The notes: a model not told the origin generated them from the letters alone. Counted from the stretch's first letter, positions 1 to 9,867 are shown. The stretch is DNA of 64,000 nt from Nocardiopsis kunsanensis DSM 44524 (GCF_000340965.1 NZ_ANAY01000024.1:24053-88052), one strand, 5' to 3'. Program-made: numbers and translations.

Positions 1-1
1 C

Positions 2-592
2 CGGACCGTGGTCCTGCCCTACCGCACCTCCGGGCGGATCTCCGTGCGGCACCCGCGGCTGGTCCCGGGTTACGTGTTCGACGCCGTCGGTGTGTGGCGC
101 GACGACGAGGTCTGGGCCGCCCGGCCCGCGACCACCCAGCCGCCCCATCCGCTGCGGGCCGCGCCGCCCCGGCCGCCGGTGCGTACACACAGGAGCACAC
201 TCAACGGCATCGCGACCTGGTACGACCCCTCGTGGGGCCGGTCCACGCACCTCGACCCGCGGGCCACGGCCGCAGGCGCGGCCTACCCGGTCCTGGACCG
301 GGAGAGCCACACATCCGGCTGTGACGCCCGTACCCCGTGTGTGCCGCTGCCCCAGTTGTCGGTGGGCGCACGGCTGAGCCTGCGCAACGACTGCACGCGG
401 GAGTCCGGCGTACTGGAAGTCCTCGGCTGCGCCGCGGCCGACAGCTGGCTGTGCGATCTGTGCCCCGCGTGCGGCGGCCAGGGGGCCGGTCGCGTCGCAT
501 CCCTCACCCTGGCTTCCTTCGTCGCCCTCGGCGGGCAGCCGGAGGAAGGGTGCTTCAACGCCACCGTGACCGTAGCGACCGGGGAGGAATGA
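2..592 (+). CDS. RlpA-like double-psi beta-barrel protein, 5' end outside window
   Basis: The reading frame is open from the first bases, so the true start probably lies upstream; the first GTG inside is at 8. The middle carries NGIATWYDPSWG, which resembles the opening GxASWYG segment of RlpA-type double-psi beta-barrel domains. The end (RVASLTLASFVALGG) matches the 'DLS..AF..LG' close of that fold. About six cysteines lie between, suggesting disulfides in an exported protein. RlpA proteins are cell-wall associated and some cleave glycan strands, but the catalytic Asp/His pair cannot be confirmed here. The stop overlaps the ATG at 589 of the next gene, so the two are probably cotranscribed. 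Only the fold assignment is supported. Confidence 0.55.
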   Translation, partial: RTVVLPYRTSGRISVRHPRLVPGYVFDAVGVWRDDEVWAARPATTQPPHPLRAAPPRPPVRTHRSTLNGIATWYDPSWGRSTHLDPRATAAGAAYPVLDRESHTSGCDARTPCVPLPQLSVGARLSLRNDCTRESGVLEVLGCAAADSWLCDLCPACGGQGAGRVASLTLASFVALGGQPEEGCFNATVTVATGEE

Positions 593-594
593 GT

Positions 595-1587
595 ATGCCC
601 ACGGAGCTGATGCAGGTCGTCGAGGCCGCCAGGGAGGTGCAGTTGCCGCTCCTGGCGGTACTGCTGGCCCTTGCGGCCGCTGCCAAACTCACGCCGCGCG
701 GTGCCGGGGGCGGCCTTGCCGTTCTGGTGCCCGAGCGGCTCAGGGTCGCGTCCGCCGTCGCCGTCGGCCTGTCGGAAGCGGTCCTGGCGGTCGGCCTCCT
801 CGTGGCCGACGGCCTCCTGGGGGAGGGCTCCCGTGCCCTGACCGCGTTCCTCTTCGCCGGATCGGCGGCCGTGCTCCTGCTCGTGCGGCGCCGCGCCCCC
901 GAGGCCGGGTGCGGGTGTTTCGGCGGACTCAGCAGGGAGCCCGTCGGATGGCGCTCCCTCACCCGCGCGGGCCTGCTGTCCGCCGCTGCTCTGGCCGCAC
1001 TCGGCCTGGCTCCCGCCGGGTGGGAGGTGCTGGCCTCGTTCACCTGGGCCCACGCAGCGGTGCTCGGGGTGGAGCTGCTCGTCCTGGCCTCACTCAGCCC
1101 CGAGCTGCGCGTCCTGGCCGCACGGCTCCTGCGGCGGGAACCGTGCGAGCTGCGCCGGCACCCGCTCCGCCGGTCCCGGCGCCGGTTGCGTCGCAGCGAG
1201 GTGTGGCGCACCAACCGGCCCACCCTGCTGTCCGAGGAGCACGAGGACCAGTGGCGGCACGGCTGCTGGCGATTCCTGCGCCACGACGGGCTGCGGCACG
1301 GACGCAGGGTCGACGTCGTCTTCGCGGTCCGTTCCGGCGGCAAACGCAACACCGCGGTGCGGGCCACCGTCGTCGACCGGGAGAGTCAGGACGTGCTGGC
1401 TTCCTACGGGGCCGTGTCGACCCGGCCTCTTCCCGAGCCGCCCCGCAAACTCCAGGCACCGCGACGGGCCGCACGCCAGAAGGCCGGGTTCCGGGACGAG
1501 GCCGAGGCCGAGCGCACGCTGAACGAGGCCCTGGAGAACCGTTCCGGCAAGCCCCGAAAGGACCCGGAGGCGGGACGTCCCGTCTGA
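595..1587 (+). CDS. MauE/DoxX-like membrane protein with long basic C-terminal tail
   Basis: The first half holds about four hydrophobic segments. The segment CGCFGG follows a basic loop, as in MauE/DoxX-type membrane proteins that handle disulfides or quinones. The second half (from about residue 185) is soluble, Arg-rich and of no family I recognise; it ends in a charged tail. Two ATGs are possible, 589 and 595. I choose 595 because GGAGG at 583-587 sits seven bases before it. The gene overlaps or abuts the RlpA-like gene upstream, so they likely share a transcript. A role in thiol redox at the membrane is inferred from the family only; no partner thioredoxin is seen nearby. Confidence 0.6.
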   Translation: MPTELMQVVEAAREVQLPLLAVLLALAAAAKLTPRGAGGGLAVLVPERLRVASAVAVGLSEAVLAVGLLVADGLLGEGSRALTAFLFAGSAAVLLLVRRRAPEAGCGCFGGLSREPVGWRSLTRAGLLSAAALAALGLAPAGWEVLASFTWAHAAVLGVELLVLASLSPELRVLAARLLRREPCELRRHPLRRSRRRLRRSEVWRTNRPTLLSEEHEDQWRHGCWRFLRHDGLRHGRRVDVVFAVRSGGKRNTAVRATVVDRESQDVLASYGAVSTRPLPEPPRKLQAPRRAARQKAGFRDEAEAERTLNEALENRSGKPRKDPEAGRPV

Positions 1588-1713
1588 GCGGGGCTGGGCG
1601 TGCGGCAGACGCAGCAGCCATCGGTGCCCGCCGGACGCGCAGGGGTGTGTCCGGTGGGCACTTCCCGTCGCGGTGGTCTTCCCCCGGACGCGGGCGGACG
1701 TGCCGATTGCCTC

Positions 1714-2469
1714 CTACCCCAGGGTCTGGTTCTGCCGGTCGATCGCGGCCTCGGTGAACCCGACCAGCATCTCCTCGTACTCGGCGGGGTCGCCGTCGCC
1801 GATGACGGAGGTCGTGCCGAGCACGCCGTCGTTGCGGTAGAGGACGCTGATCATGCTGCTGAGCTCGCCGTCGGTCTCCACGTCGATGCTGTGTGCGCGT
1901 GACTCGTCCCCCACCTCCTGAAGGTCCAGATCACCGACGCTGTATTCGGAGCTGGTGCCGTCCTCGTAAGTGGCGGTGTATTCGCTGCAGTCCGCGGGAG
2001 GGGTCTCGTCGAGCGCCTCGGAGGCCTCCTCGGACGGCAACTGCACCAGCAGACTGGTGACCACGCCCTTCTCCCACTCGTAGGTGGCCACGGAGGTGGG
2101 GGCGTCCTGGACCGTGTCGAGGTCGCCCCACCGGTTGGTGGCGTCGACACACTCGGGTTTGTCCAGTTCGGTGCCGTCGCGGATCTCGGCGCTGTACTGG
2201 ACGGTGGTCAGCTCCGAGTACGCTCCGGACTCACCGCCCTCCGACAGCTGGGTGACGTCCTGGAACTGCAGGAGCTGTGCCTCGTGCAGTTGGTCGGCGT
2301 CACCCTGTGCCTCGGCGCCTCCGCCACCGCACGCGGTCAGTCCCAGGGCCAGGGCCGCGGCCGCCGTCGTGCGGAGCCCGGGGGGGGAGAACGGGGGAAG
2401 GATTGCCAGGTTGCCCTTGTGACCAGCGTCGACCCGGTGGGAGCGTGGTGGACGATGGCATGAACGCAT
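1714..2469 (-). CDS. Secreted lipoprotein with PknH-type sensor-like domain
   Basis: About 251 residues. A basic N-terminus and hydrophobic stretch end in LGLTACGGGG, a lipobox with cysteine for lipid anchoring. The mature part is acidic and has three cysteines (PECVD, ADCSEY and the lipid Cys). Its pattern around VATYEWEKGVVTSLLVQ and the paired cysteines recalls the extracellular PknH-like sensor domain common in actinobacterial lipoproteins; this is a tentative match. The start at 2469 is chosen because GAGGAG lies eight bases upstream; an ATG 24 bases earlier has no better site. It is divergent from the aminotransferase gene, and its 3' end faces the MauE-like gene. Confidence 0.75.
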   Translation of the reverse strand: MRSCHRPPRSHRVDAGHKGNLAILPPFSPPGLRTTAAAALALGLTACGGGGAEAQGDADQLHEAQLLQFQDVTQLSEGGESGAYSELTTVQYSAEIRDGTELDKPECVDATNRWGDLDTVQDAPTSVATYEWEKGVVTSLLVQLPSEEASEALDETPPADCSEYTATYEDGTSSEYSVGDLDLQEVGDESRAHSIDVETDGELSSMISVLYRNDGVLGTTSVIGDGDPAEYEEMLVGFTEAAIDRQNQTLG

Positions 2470-2573
2470 GGTGTTATCTCCTCGTTTGTGCAATATTGCC
2501 GCTGGGAGCGGTGACCGACCCCGATAGCTCAGTGTGATTCGGGGTTAGCACAAAGTATTGAGGAAGGACGAAG
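2470..2573. promoter_or_regulatory. Divergent promoter region with short palindrome
   Basis: This 104-base gap separates two divergent genes and must contain both promoters. It includes CCCCGA at 2519-2524 and its complement TCGGGG at 2539-2544. I cannot assign -10 or -35 boxes with confidence. The ribosome site of the aminotransferase (AGGAAGGA) is at 2561-2568. Confidence 0.35.
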
Positions 2574-3653
2574 GTGTCGGAGTCGAAACCGCAATATCTG
2601 CGGTCCGTACTGGAGAGCATCCCGGCCTACAAGCCCGGAAAGAAGGTCGTCGGGCCCGAGGGGCGCTCCATCAAACTGTCCTCCAACGAGAGCCCTCACG
2701 GGCCGCTCCCGTCGGTGCGTGAGGCCATTGCGCAGGCCTCCGCCGAGATCAACCGCTACCCCGACCCCGGGGCGGCCGAGCTCACTGCGGCCCTGGCCGC
2801 ACGCCTGGATGTGCCCGAGGAGCACCTCGCCCTCGGCGCCGGATCGGTCGGGGTGCTCCAGCAGCTCCTGGCGGCCGTCGGCGAACCCGGCTCGGAACTC
2901 GTCTACGCGTGGCGCTCCTTCGAGGCCTATCCGCTGCTCGCGGAGCTCTCGGGCATGACCTCGGTGCGCGTGCCCCTGCGCGAGGAGGTCCACGATCTCG
3001 ACGCCATGGCCGACGCCATCACCGACCGGACCCGCATGGTCCTGGTCTGCAACCCCAACAACCCCACGGGCACCACCGTGCGCGAGGACGAACTCACTGC
3101 TTTCCTCGACCGTGTGCCCGACCACGTCCTGGTCGTGCTGGACGAGGCCTACTGCGAGTACGTACGGGACCCCGCCGTACCCGACGGCCTCGACCTGTAC
3201 CGTGACCGTCCCAACGTCGCCGTCCTTCGCACCTTCTCCAAGGCCTACGGCCTTGCCGCGGTCCGTCTGGGCTTCCTCGTCGGCCACCCGCAGGTCACCT
3301 CGGCCGTCAGGAAGACCCTCGTACCGTTCGCGGTCAACCACCTGGCCCAGGCAGCCGGGGTCGCATCCCTCGCCGCGGAGAAGGAACTCCTGGAGCGTGT
3401 GCAGGCCACCGTGGAGGAACGCGCGCGCGTACGCGACGCCCTCCTGGAGGCCGGCTGGACCGTGCCCCCGACCGAGGCCAACTTCGTGTGGCTGCGTGCG
3501 GGCGAGGACACTCTCGACCTCGCCGAGGCCTGTGCCGAGGTCGGGGTCTCCGTGCGTCCCTTCGATGGAGAGGGCGCCCGTGTCAGCATCGGCACCCCGG
3601 AGGAGAACGACGTGTTCCTGTCGGTGGCCACGGAGTACCCCCGGCGCCGTTAG
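2574..3653 (+). CDS. pat: Aromatic amino acid / histidinol-phosphate aminotransferase (Pat/HisC family)
   Basis: A 359-residue fold-type I PLP aminotransferase, the usual length. Visible motifs are [13 protein letters not shown] at the N-terminus, the cofactor loop [24 protein letters not shown] and [15 protein letters not shown], whose lysine binds PLP. The spacing and wording are close to the mycobacterial protein called Pat or HisC2, which transaminates aromatic keto acids, rather than to the HisC of the his operon; no his genes are nearby. It probably makes phenylalanine or tyrosine from the keto acids. The start is GTG at 2574 with AGGAAGGA upstream. It is monocistronic, closed by a strong hairpin. 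A role in the neighbouring RiPP cluster is not indicated. Confidence 0.88.
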   Translation: MSESKPQYLRSVLESIPAYKPGKKVVGPEGRSIKLSSNESPHGPLPSVREAIAQASAEINRYPDPGAAELTAALAARLDVPEEHLALGAGSVGVLQQLLAAVGEPGSELVYAWRSFEAYPLLAELSGMTSVRVPLREEVHDLDAMADAITDRTRMVLVCNPNNPTGTTVREDELTAFLDRVPDHVLVVLDEAYCEYVRDPAVPDGLDLYRDRPNVAVLRTFSKAYGLAAVRLGFLVGHPQVTSAVRKTLVPFAVNHLAQAAGVASLAAEKELLERVQATVEERARVRDALLEAGWTVPPTEANFVWLRAGEDTLDLAEACAEVGVSVRPFDGEGARVSIGTPEENDVFLSVATEYPRRR

Positions 3654-3730
3654 GGAGCGTGCAGGAGTGCGGGGGGCGACCAGCTCCCCAGCACCCTCAT
3701 CACGCGCGGGGCCCTGATCCCTTTCTCGCA

Positions 3731-3772
3731 GGGGCACCGGAGCAAGGTCCGAAGGACCGGCTCCGGTGCCCC
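3731..3772 (+). terminator. Rho-independent-type terminator after pat
   Basis: A 13-base perfect inverted repeat (3731-3743 with 3760-3772) encloses a second 5-base stem (GGTCC/GGACC). It is followed by CTCTTGCTG. It lies 77 bases after the pat stop and separates pat from the RiPP cluster. Confidence 0.8.
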
Positions 3773-4057
3773 TCTTGCTGTGTCGGCCGCTTTGCGGACC
3801 GGAGCTCCAGGCCGTCCAGGAGTCCGCCATGGGACGGCAAGCCGCTCCACCCGGCGGGGCAAGCCGCCCACCACGACTGCCGGTTCGACGCTCGGAACCC
3901 CTGCAATCCCGAAGCAAGCGATGTGCAAGGGAGCGTCCCGATGCTGGGTTCTGCGTTCCGCACCGATGGAAGGCACGCCAGGTGCACCCTCCACGTCCAT
4001 CGGGACCGGTGCGGCGTACCCGTCGAGACCGATCCTTGTGAGCAGGGGACCACTTCC

Positions 4058-6244
4058 ATGCAGGCAGATCCCAGGGGCGCGGAGGCCGAGGGCGAGCACC
4101 ACGATGCAGTGTGGTCGGCCCGGCCGCGTCTGCGCCACGACGTCCTCTTCGCCGACACCGGGTCCGGGGTGCTCCTCAGGCACGCCGAGGCCAGCTTCGT
4201 CGTCAAGGGACGCAGCGCCTACCGCTTCTTCTCGGCCCTGTCGCCGTTCCTCGACGGCGAGGCCACCGTCGAGGAACTGGCCGCGGCCGTCCCCGCCGGT
4301 CAGCACCCCATGTTGCTCGGGCTGATGCGTACCCTGCTCGACCGCGGTTTCGCGCGTGACCGGAGCCCTGCGAACGACGACGCTCTCGACGAGCACGTCC
4401 GGAAACACTTCCGGCGCCAGATCGACTACGTCGAGCATTACGCCGATGGTGCCGTGGAACGCTTCGCGCGCTTCCGTGGCCTGCACGTACTCGTGGCGGG
4501 CGAAGGGGACGTCGCCGAGTGGGCCGCTCTGGCCCTGATCCGGAACGGAGCGGCCGCCGTACACACAGCGGGCCCGACCCAGGCCCCGGAGCGTGTGTCC
4601 GAGGAGGCCCGGAACCTGGAAGAGCAGGGGTGCACGGCCCGGGTGCGTGCGACCGACCTCGTCCTCGACGACCTGCGCGCCAAGGACCTGGGCGGTTACG
4701 ACGTGGTCCTGCTCGCCGACCCCCACGCTCCGTCCCGGGTCTGGCACCTGTGCACGGACGAGGACGCGCCCCCTCTCCTGCCCACCGTGGTCATGGGCGA
4801 CCGCGCGATGCTCGGACCGCTCCATACGCCGGAGACCGGCAGCTGCTGGAACTGTGCCCTCCTCAGATACACCGATGCGGCCCCCGCGGACGAGGCCGCA
4901 CGTGTGTGGCGCGGCCTCACGGTCGGCGAGAGCCCCGGGCAGAGCGGCGCACTGCCGGGCCCGCAGGCAGCGATGCTCGGCAACGCCCTGGCCTTCGAGG
5001 TGTTCCGCTGGTCGACGGGTGTCCTGGACACGGAGACCGTGGGCGCGGCACTGTTCCAGGACATCCGCACCCTCGACACCTCGTCTGAGCAGGTACTGCC
5101 GCATCCCCGGTGCCCGCGCTGCCCCGAGAGCGCTGGGTCCCGCGGCACGTCCGTGCCCGCCCTGGCCGACGTGGTCCCCGGCCCCTCCGACGACACCTCG
5201 GTGGAGACGGGGTACGAGGCGGCCGAGAACATGGTCGGCCCCCGGGCAGGCCTGATCACCGAGCACCTCGACCTCGAACTGTCCCAGTCCCCGTTGAAGG
5301 TCGGCAGGGTCGCGCTCGCCGGACACGGGAACAGGGGGCACGAGATCGCCCGTGCGGACATCCACACCACGCTGCGGGCGCGCTTGCGGACCCTGCGGGC
5401 CGCCGCCCTGCACCACGTGAGTGAGAACGCGGTACTGCTCCCGGTCCCCGGCACCGAGGAGCCGGTACCGCTGGGCGCCGACCGGATCAGCACCGCCACG
5501 GGTGCCCCCGAGGTCCTCGGCGGAGGGGAACGGGCCCACGGGGTCGGTCTGCTCGACCGCACCGTCTACGAGGTCCCCGCCGCAGCGGTCCACCCGCTCT
5601 CCGGTCTCAACACAGCTGGTGCCTTCGAACGCACCCGCGCCGGCGAGGGGGCCGGGAGCGAACCGGGACACGCGGTCCACGACGCCCTCCTCAGCGCCGC
5701 CGCCTTCGACGGCCTGCGTGCCGTGCTCGCCGGACACCCCGCCCAGCGGGTGTCGCCGGGTGCACATCCCGAGAACAGCGAACTGGGTTTCCTGATGAGC
5801 GTGGCCGGGACCATGGACCTGGAGACGGAGATGTTGCGTCTGCCCGGGCCTGCGGCCGCTGTCCTGGTCCGGGACACCGGCTCGACGGATTGGGAGATCG
5901 GGTACGGCAGCACACCGATGGAGGCGGTGACCGCCGCCCTACGGGACCTGATCGCCCGGATCCAGTACGCCGAGGCCGGGGTCGACGGCACCGCGACCGG
6001 CCCTTCCTGGTCGGCGACCCTGGATCCACGAGCTCTGCCCGTGGGAGGACAGGCGCCGGAAGGGTGGTTGACCGACACCGCCCCCGTCGGCGCCGAGCAG
6101 GTCTGCGCAGAGCTGGCACGTGAAGGACGTGAAGCCGTCGTCGTCCCCACCGGTACGCCCGACCTGGTCGGTTGTGGTGTCCACACGGCCAGGGTGTTGC
6201 TCACGAGGGCCGCCGACACCGTGCGAAACGAAGCATCCGAATGA
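4058..6244 (+). CDS. TOMM F protein: RRE, ThiF/E1-like and degenerate YcaO regions
   Basis: 728 residues, resembling the ocin-ThiF-like 'F' proteins that present precursor peptides to a YcaO cyclodehydratase. Residues about 15-100 look like a PqqD-type leader-binding region (VLLRHAEASFVVKGRSAYRF). Residues about 130-340 look like an E1/ThiF fold (VLVAGEGDVAEWAALALI) with two zinc-type cysteine pairs, CWNC and CPRC. The C-terminal 300 residues look like a worn YcaO domain (PMEAVTAALRDLIARIQ, then GVHTARVLL). The start at ATG 4058, with AGGGGA upstream, is chosen because the frame further 5' runs through the terminator region. The stop overlaps the next start by four bases. This is the first gene of the proposed biosynthetic operon. 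Confidence 0.85.
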   Translation: MQADPRGAEAEGEHHDAVWSARPRLRHDVLFADTGSGVLLRHAEASFVVKGRSAYRFFSALSPFLDGEATVEELAAAVPAGQHPMLLGLMRTLLDRGFARDRSPANDDALDEHVRKHFRRQIDYVEHYADGAVERFARFRGLHVLVAGEGDVAEWAALALIRNGAAAVHTAGPTQAPERVSEEARNLEEQGCTARVRATDLVLDDLRAKDLGGYDVVLLADPHAPSRVWHLCTDEDAPPLLPTVVMGDRAMLGPLHTPETGSCWNCALLRYTDAAPADEAARVWRGLTVGESPGQSGALPGPQAAMLGNALAFEVFRWSTGVLDTETVGAALFQDIRTLDTSSEQVLPHPRCPRCPESAGSRGTSVPALADVVPGPSDDTSVETGYEAAENMVGPRAGLITEHLDLELSQSPLKVGRVALAGHGNRGHEIARADIHTTLRARLRTLRAAALHHVSENAVLLPVPGTEEPVPLGADRISTATGAPEVLGGGERAHGVGLLDRTVYEVPAAAVHPLSGLNTAGAFERTRAGEGAGSEPGHAVHDALLSAAAFDGLRAVLAGHPAQRVSPGAHPENSELGFLMSVAGTMDLETEMLRLPGPAAAVLVRDTGSTDWEIGYGSTPMEAVTAALRDLIARIQYAEAGVDGTATGPSWSATLDPRALPVGGQAPEGWLTDTAPVGAEQVCAELAREGREAVVVPTGTPDLVGCGVHTARVLLTRAADTVRNEASE

Positions 6245-8232
6245 GCCGGGCAGTACAGCGGGGCGGGGCGCACACCCCGCCGGAGCGGGTGGACGACCCG
6301 CTGGAGCGGTCACGGAAGTTCCTGGAAGAGGCGCTCCGTCCCGAGGCCGTGTCCTTCGGGCCGGGGACACGGATCACGGTCGGGCTCCTGGGTGAGCGTG
6401 ACCTGTTGTGGGATCCGGACGAGCGTTGGTGGGCGGAGATGGACGCCGGGCAGACCTGCCTGCCCGTCCTCCTGTACGACACGTCCGTGCTCGTGGGCCC
6501 GGTCGTCGGGCACGGGAGCACCCGGGCCCCGGGGTGCGCCGTGTGTCTCGCGCGCCGGTGGCAGCAGTTGAGACCGGACGAGGACCGCGACGCGCTGGAG
6601 CACGGGAGCCGCATGGGGGCGCCCCGTGAATCGCCCTTCATCACCGGGTTCGGGATCGACACGGTCAGGGCGGTGATCGCCTCGTCGACCTCCGACGCCC
6701 TGCGCGGGGCGGCCGACGTCCAGGGCAACAGGTACGTCCGCCGGGTGGACCTGACGGATCTGAGTGTGCGGCGGCACCCCTTGCTCGCCGATGCGCACTG
6801 CCCGCTCTGCGGGGGGATGCCCGACGAGGACGCACAGAGCGCGGAGCTCGCGATGGCCGCACGGCCCGAGACGGCGCCCGGCAGCAGCCGGACACACGCG
6901 GTGTCGGAGTACACGATCTCCGAGGAGGCCCTTGCCAACCCCGTGTGCGGGGCCCTGGCTGCGCGGGGCATCATGCGTCTGGGCAACACGACGACGGCTC
7001 CGACGGTCGGCTACGTCTCCGTACGCGGATCCGGGTACCTGCATCCCTCGTTCTGGGGCGGCCACGCCGACACCTACGCCGCCAGCCTGCGGCTGGGACT
7101 CCTCGAAGGGATGGAACGCCAGTCGGGACTGCTGCCCAGGAACCGCCGTCCGGCCGTCAGGGGCAGTTACCGGGAACTGGCGGACGAGGCGCTCGACCCC
7201 AGGGAGCTGGGGACCTACGACGACCGGTTCTACGAACACAACCCGGGGTTCCAGCGGTTCTCCGAGGACACACCGCTGACCTGGGTCCGGGCGTACTCCC
7301 TGGGCCGGCAGCGTCCCGTCCTGGTACCCGAGGTCTCGGTCTACTACCACGGGAACGGTGACGACAAGAAGATCGTCCAGGAGTGCTCCAACGGGTGCGC
7401 CACCGGTGGCAGCCCGGAGGAGGCCGCCCTGCACGGGCTGCTGGAACGGATCGAACGCGACGCCTTCCTACTGGCCTGGTACGGACAGTTGCCGACCACG
7501 GAGATCGACGCCGACAGCTGGCGTTCCCGCCCGTTGCGATGGCTGATCCGGCGGTTGGCCCTGTACGGCTACCGTGCACGGTTCTTCGACGCCCGTCCGG
7601 CCTTCGACGTCCCCGTGGTGGTGGCGGTCGCCGAGCGTGTCGACGGCGGCCCCGGAACTCTGTGTTTCGGCGCGAGTGCGGCCCCGGACCCGGAAGCGGC
7701 TGCCGAAGCTGCGCTCCGCGAGACGGCCTACGAAGTGCCGCACGCCGCGGGGTACGCCGCCCACAGCCGCCAACGGTTGCTGTCCATGGCGGCCGATTTC
7801 ACGCGGATCAGGGAGCTGGCGGACCACCCGCGCCTGTACGGCCTGCCGGAGATGCGCACCCACGCGGACCACTTCCTCGGTCCCCGGGGCGCTGACCGCG
7901 AGACCGTCCCCGCGGAACAGGTCTACGAGGAGTGGTACCGCAAGCGACCGCACACCGGAGACCTCACCGACGATCTGCGGTACTGCCGGGACGAGCTCGC
8001 ACGGGCCGGGTTCGACACCCTCGTGGTCGACCAGACCTCGCCCGAGCAGCGACGCAGCGGGGTGCACACGGTGTGTGTGCTGACCCCCGGTCTCCTCCCC
8101 ATCGACTTCGGCTGGGACCGGCAGCGGGCACTCCTCATGCCGAGGATCGGCCGGGTCGCCCGGGACCACGGGTGGGAACCGCAACGTGTCCGCGAGGCCC
8201 TCTCGGCCGCCGTCCCCCACCCGTTCCCGTGA
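6241..8232 (+). CDS. Azoline-forming YcaO cyclodehydratase with N-terminal E1-like region
   Basis: 663 residues. The first 220 contain an E1-C-like region with zinc cysteine pairs GCAVC and CPLCGG. The YcaO domain follows with the conserved stretch ECSNGCATGGSPEEAAL and the acidic ATP-site residues of GLLERIERDAF. The protein ends in PHPFP, the PxPxP C-terminus typical of azoline-forming YcaO enzymes. The family phosphorylates the backbone amide, cyclising Cys, Ser or Thr to thiazoline or oxazoline. The ATG at 6241 overlaps the F-protein stop (ATGA), so translation is probably coupled and the two proteins likely act together. A second YcaO of similar layout lies at 17731-19626. Confidence 0.92.
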   Translation: MSRAVQRGGAHTPPERVDDPLERSRKFLEEALRPEAVSFGPGTRITVGLLGERDLLWDPDERWWAEMDAGQTCLPVLLYDTSVLVGPVVGHGSTRAPGCAVCLARRWQQLRPDEDRDALEHGSRMGAPRESPFITGFGIDTVRAVIASSTSDALRGAADVQGNRYVRRVDLTDLSVRRHPLLADAHCPLCGGMPDEDAQSAELAMAARPETAPGSSRTHAVSEYTISEEALANPVCGALAARGIMRLGNTTTAPTVGYVSVRGSGYLHPSFWGGHADTYAASLRLGLLEGMERQSGLLPRNRRPAVRGSYRELADEALDPRELGTYDDRFYEHNPGFQRFSEDTPLTWVRAYSLGRQRPVLVPEVSVYYHGNGDDKKIVQECSNGCATGGSPEEAALHGLLERIERDAFLLAWYGQLPTTEIDADSWRSRPLRWLIRRLALYGYRARFFDARPAFDVPVVVAVAERVDGGPGTLCFGASAAPDPEAAAEAALRETAYEVPHAAGYAAHSRQRLLSMAADFTRIRELADHPRLYGLPEMRTHADHFLGPRGADRETVPAEQVYEEWYRKRPHTGDLTDDLRYCRDELARAGFDTLVVDQTSPEQRRSGVHTVCVLTPGLLPIDFGWDRQRALLMPRIGRVARDHGWEPQRVREALSAAVPHPFP

Positions 8233-8276
8233 GCCGCCGCGCCGCCGGTGCCTGCCAACAGCCGAAGGAGCCAGCC

Positions 8277-9845
8277 ATGTCAGCCGTGGACACCTATGTC
8301 GAGGCCATCGTGCGCCGGGCGAGGGAACCGATGGAGCCGCACGGTTTCGAGCCCGACTGGGCGGACCAGCCGCGCCGACACAAGTACTACCCGGGTGCCG
8401 AGCACCATCCCCTTCCCTCCGCCGCACCGCTCCCCGGGACCCTGGAAGAGGGCCTGGACCCCGTCCGGGACGTGGACGCCGTCGGCCGGTGGTCGGTCGA
8501 GAGCCTGTCCTCGCTGCTGCGGGACTCCTACGGGCTCACGGGGCGGCGCCTGGCCGTGCACGGCAACCCGGATCTGCGCGGTATGCCGTGGTACCCCTCG
8601 GCGACCTGGTCGCGCGGGACCGCGTCCGGGGGAGGGCTCTACCCCTTGGAGATCTACTGGGTCGCCGGAGCAGGCGGGCCTCTGACCCCGGGCGTCTACA
8701 ACTACAGCTCGCCCCACCACTCCATGCAGCGTCTCCTGACCGGAGACGTCAGCGCACACGTGCACCGGGCACTGCCGGAGGGGGCCCCGTACAGCGGCCA
8801 GTACCTGTTGGTCTCCGTCAAGTTCTGGAAGAACTCCTTCAAGTACAACAGCTTCTCCTACCACGCAGTCACCATGGACCTCGGCACGCTCCTGGGGACC
8901 TGGCGGGCGAACGCACGGGCGGCAGGCCTCGACCTGCGGCCGCACTTGTGGTTCGACGAGCCGGCGTTGGACCGGTTGCTGGGGTTGGACCCGACGGACG
9001 AGAGCGTCATGGCCGTGATCCCCCTGCCGTGGCAGGACGGCGGACCTGCGGCCCCCTCGCCCCCGGCCGGGTCCCCCTCGGTGCGGCTCCCGGAGTCGGA
9101 ACGGTCGCGTGCGACGGTGCGCTTCTCCCAGGTGACCGAGGCACACGAGCAGACCCTGGATGCCCCGGCGGTCGAACCCGAGCCGCGCCGGTTCGAGGGT
9201 GTCCGGGGGCCTGTCCCTTCCTCCGGCGCGGACGAACACCGGCTCCCCGTGCCCCGGCCGCTCGACACCTCCCTGATCACGGCCCTGCGCGAGAGGCGCA
9301 GCAGTTTCGGCCGGTTCAGTTCTTCGACACGGATGGAGCCGCAGGAGCTCTCCACGGTCCTGGCCGCTGCGGACCGCGCGACCGGCCTCGTGAACGGTTC
9401 GGGGACGAGCCGGACGGCGGTGTTCGTCAACCACGTCGCCGATCTGGCCCCCGGAGCCTACGACCACGTGCCCGGTACGTCGGCCCTGCGCCGGGTGCGC
9501 GAGGGCCCCGTGGCCGATTTCCTGCAGAGCAACTACTTCCTCAACAACTACAACCTGGAGCAGTGCGCCGCCGTGCTCACGGTCGTGGCGCGTCCCACCG
9601 CGGTGACCTCGGCTGTAGGACCGCGCGGCTACAGGTTGGCCAACGCCGAGGTCGGAGCCGTGGCCCAGAGCGTGTACCTGGCGTGCGCCGCGCTCGGCCT
9701 CGGGTGCGGTGCGGCCCTGGGCTTCGACAACGTCTCTTACCGGGACGAACTGCGCATCGAGGACCGACATGAGTGGCCGCTGCTGATTCTCATGATCGGC
9801 CATGAACGTACAGGTCAACCGGAGTTCGTGTACCGAAATGACTGA
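8277..9845 (+). CDS. SagB-type azoline dehydrogenase (FMN nitroreductase fold)
   Basis: 522 residues, about twice one nitroreductase domain, as in SagB-type proteins of many actinobacterial clusters. The first unit has ATWSRGTASGGGLYPLEIYW and the lysine-rich SVKFWKNSFKYNSFSYH. The second has RERRSSFGRFS, the FMN-binding Arg/Ser pattern of nitroreductases, and LANAEVGAVAQSVYLACAALGLG. The family oxidises thiazolines and oxazolines to aromatic azoles using FMN. It starts at ATG 8277 with AAGGAG six bases upstream and 44 bases after the YcaO stop. The product is therefore expected to contain thiazoles and perhaps (methyl)oxazoles, not just azolines. Confidence 0.9.
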   Translation: MSAVDTYVEAIVRRAREPMEPHGFEPDWADQPRRHKYYPGAEHHPLPSAAPLPGTLEEGLDPVRDVDAVGRWSVESLSSLLRDSYGLTGRRLAVHGNPDLRGMPWYPSATWSRGTASGGGLYPLEIYWVAGAGGPLTPGVYNYSSPHHSMQRLLTGDVSAHVHRALPEGAPYSGQYLLVSVKFWKNSFKYNSFSYHAVTMDLGTLLGTWRANARAAGLDLRPHLWFDEPALDRLLGLDPTDESVMAVIPLPWQDGGPAAPSPPAGSPSVRLPESERSRATVRFSQVTEAHEQTLDAPAVEPEPRRFEGVRGPVPSSGADEHRLPVPRPLDTSLITALRERRSSFGRFSSSTRMEPQELSTVLAAADRATGLVNGSGTSRTAVFVNHVADLAPGAYDHVPGTSALRRVREGPVADFLQSNYFLNNYNLEQCAAVLTVVARPTAVTSAVGPRGYRLANAEVGAVAQSVYLACAALGLGCGAALGFDNVSYRDELRIEDRHEWPLLILMIGHERTGQPEFVYRND

Positions 9846-9867
9846 TGTAAACGACGGTGGAGCCACG

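Noticed and set aside
2519..2544. tRNA-like or riboswitch-like element before pat
   Set aside because: Only a six-base inverted repeat is present; no conserved RNA motif is seen.
3488..4057. Open frame extending the F protein upstream into pat
   Set aside because: It crosses the pat gene and its terminator; ATG 4058 has a ribosome site and gives the expected N-terminal domain.
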